This document shows positions 60,703 to 64,000 of a DNA stretch of 64,000 nt, piece by piece. The notes beneath the pieces were generated by a model, which saw only the letters and a list, made by a program, of their open reading frames with translations, ran no database searches and was not told the origin of the DNA. The DNA comes from Ailanthus altissimus (taxonomy: Eukaryota; Streptophyta; Magnoliopsida; Sapindales; Simaroubaceae): positions 6,773,001 through 6,837,000 of the forward strand of contig CAMPEX010000001.1 in NCBI GenBank assembly GCA_946807835.1, written 5' to 3'. Every line of letters starts with the position of its first letter. Positions within the stretch are counted from its first letter, which is position 1. Position numbers and translations under genes: made by a program.

Positions 60703-62279
60703 AAAGCTTGCAATATTTTTTTTTTAAAGGAATATTTCATTCATAAAATTCGGGAGAAATAAGAATCCTCAATTACAAGATATTTAATTTAGGGAGGCAT
60801 TTTGCCAAACCAAATAGTTTCAGAATGTAAGTTGAGGGCAAGATGTGCCAATTCATGTGCAACTCGATTGGATAATCGATGACCATAACTAAAAGAACAA
60901 CAAGAGAATGAGGACGAAATAACAATAATGTCTTAAAGGACCGAGCACAGTTCTGAGGCAGAAGGGGGACGGTTGTTGATGTCACAAATAATGCCTGCAG
61001 CATCAGAGACCACCTCGAGTGCTGAGATACCCAATATTCGAGCCAGGCAAAGACCACGTAGCAAGGCCAAAGCTTCAAGAATGTCCACAAAAGGTTGTGC
61101 TTTAATATGAATAGAAGAGGAAGCTAAGACAGCCCTAAAATGGTCGCGTAGCACCACCCCTAGCCTAGCTTTGAAGTGTTTTGGAGACAGACCTGCATCA
61201 GTATTTAGTTTAATGAAGCCCAATCTAGGGGCTTGCCATACTATAGTTCGTGACATAGGGCTGCCAGTAGTAGAGGCATGGATAGTCCTAGACTCATCCT
61301 TGTAGCCTTTCGCCCAACATAGCACATCTGACATCAAAAACACATTGTGCTTCGAAATAAATTAGTTTCTAATAAACTAGAGTCTCCAAAATAGTATAAG
61401 TAGAGTCTCAAATTCTTCAGTAGGAAGGCTAACTAGACATTTGATCAAAAGATCTAACATGGGTGTATTATGAGCAATACCAAATCCATGCATAAAAGAG
61501 CAAGAATGGCGTACATATTTTAGAGCATCACAAAGCCAAAGTGCATGAATGAAATTTTCAGCTCCTTTCGCGCATCGGCTACAAGAATCATCAACCGGTA
61601 CATGATGTTGCCTAAGGTTAGAAAAATTAGGGATCCAACCATGAAACAGTCTCCAAACAAAGTGTATAATCTTTGGGGGGAGCTGCAAACGCCACAAATG
61701 CCTCCATCAGTTGCGGGAACAAGCATTGTCATTGGAAGATGATGTATGATTAGGGACAAGAGAGAGCCAATAACCACTCTTAACAAAAAATTGGCCATGT
61801 TTGTCGAAGTGCCATATAATTGAGTCGCCAAGGTGGGCCCAAGAAGGCGCTCGTGGGATGTTTAAGATTAGTTTGCATTCAACTTCTGAGAAAGAGTTTC
61901 GTATAAGTTCTTAGTTCTAGAAACCTGACGAAAGGAGTAGATCAACCATCAAGGAGTGTTCAGGCAGCATATGAGAGAATAATGGTTTGAAGGACAAAGG
62001 GCGAGGGAGCCATTGATTATAGTAGATTGAGACAGAAGATTCGTCCCCGATGTGCCAACGAAGCCCCTTAACCAACAAATTACTGCCCCAAAGAATACTT
62101 TTCCAGACTGCAGAATCAAAATGTTTTGGATGTACTTGTAGGAATGAGGAATTGGGGTAATAGAGACTTTAGAGTGTTCTTGCCACTAAGGAGTTTGGAT
62201 GAACAATCACACACCAACCCTGCTTGGCAAAAATGACTTGGTTAAAGGAGTGCAAATCCCTAAAAAAAAGCTTGCAATA
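60703..62279 (-). mobile_element. 5'-truncated L1-type LINE with 13-bp target duplication
   Basis: The identical 13 bases AAAGCTTGCAATA flank the insert (60703-60715 and 62267-62279), and a T run at 60716-60724 is its poly(A) tail on the minus strand. Inside, the minus strand encodes the post-RT zinc region at 61697-61377 ('PPKIIHFVWRLFHGWIP', 'CSRCAKGAENFIHALWLC'). RNase H follows at 61250-60940 ('FIKLNTDAGLSPKH', 'DILEALALLRG', 'EVVSDAAGI'), with the D, E, D active-site residues in place. The RT itself is missing because of 5' truncation. A few stops show it is inactive. Confidence 0.9.
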
Positions 62280-62949
62280 ATACTTAAAGTGTCTTCTATG
62301 TTTAAGAAAAAAAATTAAAATGATATTTATTCAATTTAAAATTACCATCATGAGCTATCAACATCAAATACAAAATTATTTGCTGCGACACAATTTGGTT
62401 CAGGTGAATGACATGTGACAATATAAATAGATTGAAAATACATTTGTACATCTCATACAATTTTATTGATGTAAATTAAATTTTCTATCTTTTCTTTTAA
62501 GTTGGAATGAGTAGCATGCAATGAAATTCAAAAACTTGAAACTTCTTATTTGTAATACACTTTCATATGTTGTAACTAGCTGTCAATAGAAGAAAATAAG
62601 TTAAATTAGAAAAACAATGTAACCAGAAGATAAGATAGTTCTAACAAATTAAAACAATCTTATAACATAAAGAAAAAGTGTTGGAATAGATTTTCTGAAG
62701 CAAACAACTTTGGAGGATTGTTTTCTCAACAAAATGCCATCTTTCTTAGAAAACCAATATGGTTAAAAACCATCCTTAATTATTGACTATTTTCAACAAC
62801 ACTCGTATACCCAAAAAATAAGTTCACTAACAAGAATAGTTAACCAAAACATCCTTAATTTAGTTCATTTCAATATATATACTGTCACCATTGCTAGAAC
62901 ACAAGAATATACAATCATTATTACAACAACTAAGGAGAGCAGACAAATT
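62280..62949. promoter_or_regulatory. Upstream region of the cysteine-rich peptide locus
   Basis: AT-rich, no ORF. 'aatatatatactgtcacc' near 62872-62889 is a TATA-like box about 70 bases before the first ATG, and 'acaacaactaaggagagc' precedes the start, like a short plant 5' leader. Confidence 0.4.
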
Positions 62950-63304
62950 ATGATCATGAAGAAGTTCATTGTCTTTCTCATACTTTCTTTTGCTCTTTTC
63001 TTAAGTTTACCTAACCCTTCTCAAGGTAGATGGATATAATTTTGAATGTTTCCATGGCTTTCATTTTGTTACTTCTAAAACAATTTGTTCGATGTTCTAA
63101 CGCCAATCAACATAGTTGTCGATGTGACATGATTTGTGAGTCACCCCCGCCAGCAAAGCGTGCTAATTTTCGTGCTTGATAATATGAAGATGTATTAATG
63201 GTCAACAAGGAAAGATTTGGCGATATGGTGGTGGTTGTGGTGTAATAGCTTGTAATTGTAGAACTACAAGCAATATTAATAATGGCGACGGTCAAAATAT
63301 ATTA
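62950..63304 (+). pseudogene. Small secreted cysteine-rich peptide locus, probably broken
   Basis: The ORF starts at 62950 with 'MIMKKFIVFLILSFALFLS', a good signal peptide, and continues 'LPNPSQG'. A splice-donor-like AG|GTAGAT follows at 63025/63026. Plant defensin-like and other cysteine-rich peptide genes often have one intron just there. After the candidate acceptor (AG at 63114-63115) comes 'CRCDMICESPPPAKRANFRA' and, in another frame, 'RCINGQQGKIWRYGGGCG' and 'IACNCRT'. The Cys pattern is C-x-C-x3-C ... C ... C-x5-C-x-C or similar. With the acceptor seen, the exon 2 frame does not join exon 1 correctly, and a frameshift splits exon 2, so it is probably a pseudogene or mis-modelled. The family is not identified. 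It lies beyond a LINE insertion and is followed by a dispersed repeat. Confidence 0.5.
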
Positions 63305-63535
63305 TTCTTTGTTAATAACTTAATATTAGTAGGATCATATAAAATAATAAATAATATTTTCCGTTTTTACATATACAATTTCTTTTATGGCATCATAATT
63401 TTATATCAGTCAATAATAAGCAATTATATTCAGCAGTGCATTGAATTTAAAGTTCTTTATCAAACATTCAAAAAGAAAAAAATGCGTTGGTCAGCATTTT
63501 CATATTCAAAGTCATCATCAATATAATAGTAATAA
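63305..63535 (+). repeat. Dispersed ~200-bp repeat, copy 2
   Basis: Matches 53447-53660 with scattered differences. It starts immediately after the last Cys-rich codons, so it may be the 3' untranslated region of that locus. Confidence 0.85.
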
Positions 63536-64000
63536 TAAGTGAAACTATAAATTGCCCCTAACATTTTAAGCATTATTCACTTATTTTTTGATATTTCAAA
63601 TTACCAATAAAAAAATCGCTTATTATTACAACGACTCTATTTAGTGCAAACAATTTACTGTATTTTTATTAATCTATTCTTATATTATTATTTTTCATAA
63701 ATTATTAATGTAATATTTTTTTAAATAATACTAAAATATTTAAAATCATATTATATTTATATTATCATGAAAGGATGAATTATTTTATTTTTATATTGTT
63801 TTTGTTTTGTATATTATATTTTTACTAACATTAATTTTTTTAATGTATTAACATTTAATGCTCACTAGAAAGAATAAATAGCCAAAATAAGCAGAAAATA
63901 AGCCGTGTCATGTCGGCACAACCCATGAAAGATGAGATGAATAAAATATTTTTAGTTTTTGTTCTTACACTTGGCATAGAACACTTAAGAAAAACACTTA
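63536..64000. other. AT-rich end of window
   Basis: No ORF recognised. 'gtgtcatgtcggcaca' near 63905 is an inverted relative of the motif near 60618, possibly the other end of a decayed hAT-like element. Confidence 0.4.

Overview
The window is nuclear DNA of a flowering plant, most likely a dicot. It is very AT-rich and almost free of intact genes. It holds degenerate Ty1/copia, Ty3/gypsy, L1-type LINE, SINE and MITE sequences, an integrated plant pararetrovirus, and pseudogenes of a cytokinin-activating LOG enzyme and of a chloroplast-type ribosomal protein L12. The species cannot be told from the sequence. Every similarity call rests on motifs read by eye; no search was run.

Layout. 1-8.5 kb: AT-rich spacer with a decayed copia reverse transcriptase/RNase H (4.9-6.5 kb, + strand). 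8.5-14.4 kb: a minus-strand endogenous caulimovirid (pararetrovirus) carrying coiled coil, coat-like zinc knuckle, protease, reverse transcriptase and RNase H, then a promoter/leader that ends in a Met-tRNA primer site. 14.6-18.7 kb: a foldback-like structure, with two opposed arms of an AT-rich ~30-bp repeat around a tandem array of ~230-bp units. 19.0-19.4 kb: a ~430-bp imperfect palindrome. 19.8-33.0 kb: a minus-strand Athila-like gypsy element (gag, protease, RT, RNase H, integrase, polypurine tract, 3' LTR) broken by insertions of one LTR family. An intronless LOG pseudogene sits between its integrase and its polypurine tract.

33-48.2 kb: more nested elements. These are an LTR with its primer site, a probable second Athila-like solo LTR, a copia gag/protease scrap, a tRNA-derived SINE, a 2.5-kb chromovirus-type LTR, and a second chromovirus (integrase to 5' LTR, minus strand) interrupted by the fourth copy of the 2.2-kb LTR. 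48.2-58.2 kb: hAT-like debris, two copies of a SIRE-like copia derivative with the same internal deletion, a short copia LTR, a MITE with a 9-bp target duplication, and a LINE fragment. 58.7-64 kb: a SINE, the L12 pseudogene, a truncated LINE with a 13-bp target duplication, and a small secreted cysteine-rich peptide locus that looks broken.

The elements give a relative timeline. The Athila-like element and the E-LTR chromovirus came first and decayed. Members of the 2.2-kb LTR family then landed in both, and three of these are now solo LTRs with 5-bp target duplications still readable. The points most worth following are the LOG pseudogene inside the gypsy element, the foldback structure, the virus ending at its primer site, the palindrome whose two arms encode related peptides, and the cysteine-rich peptide locus.
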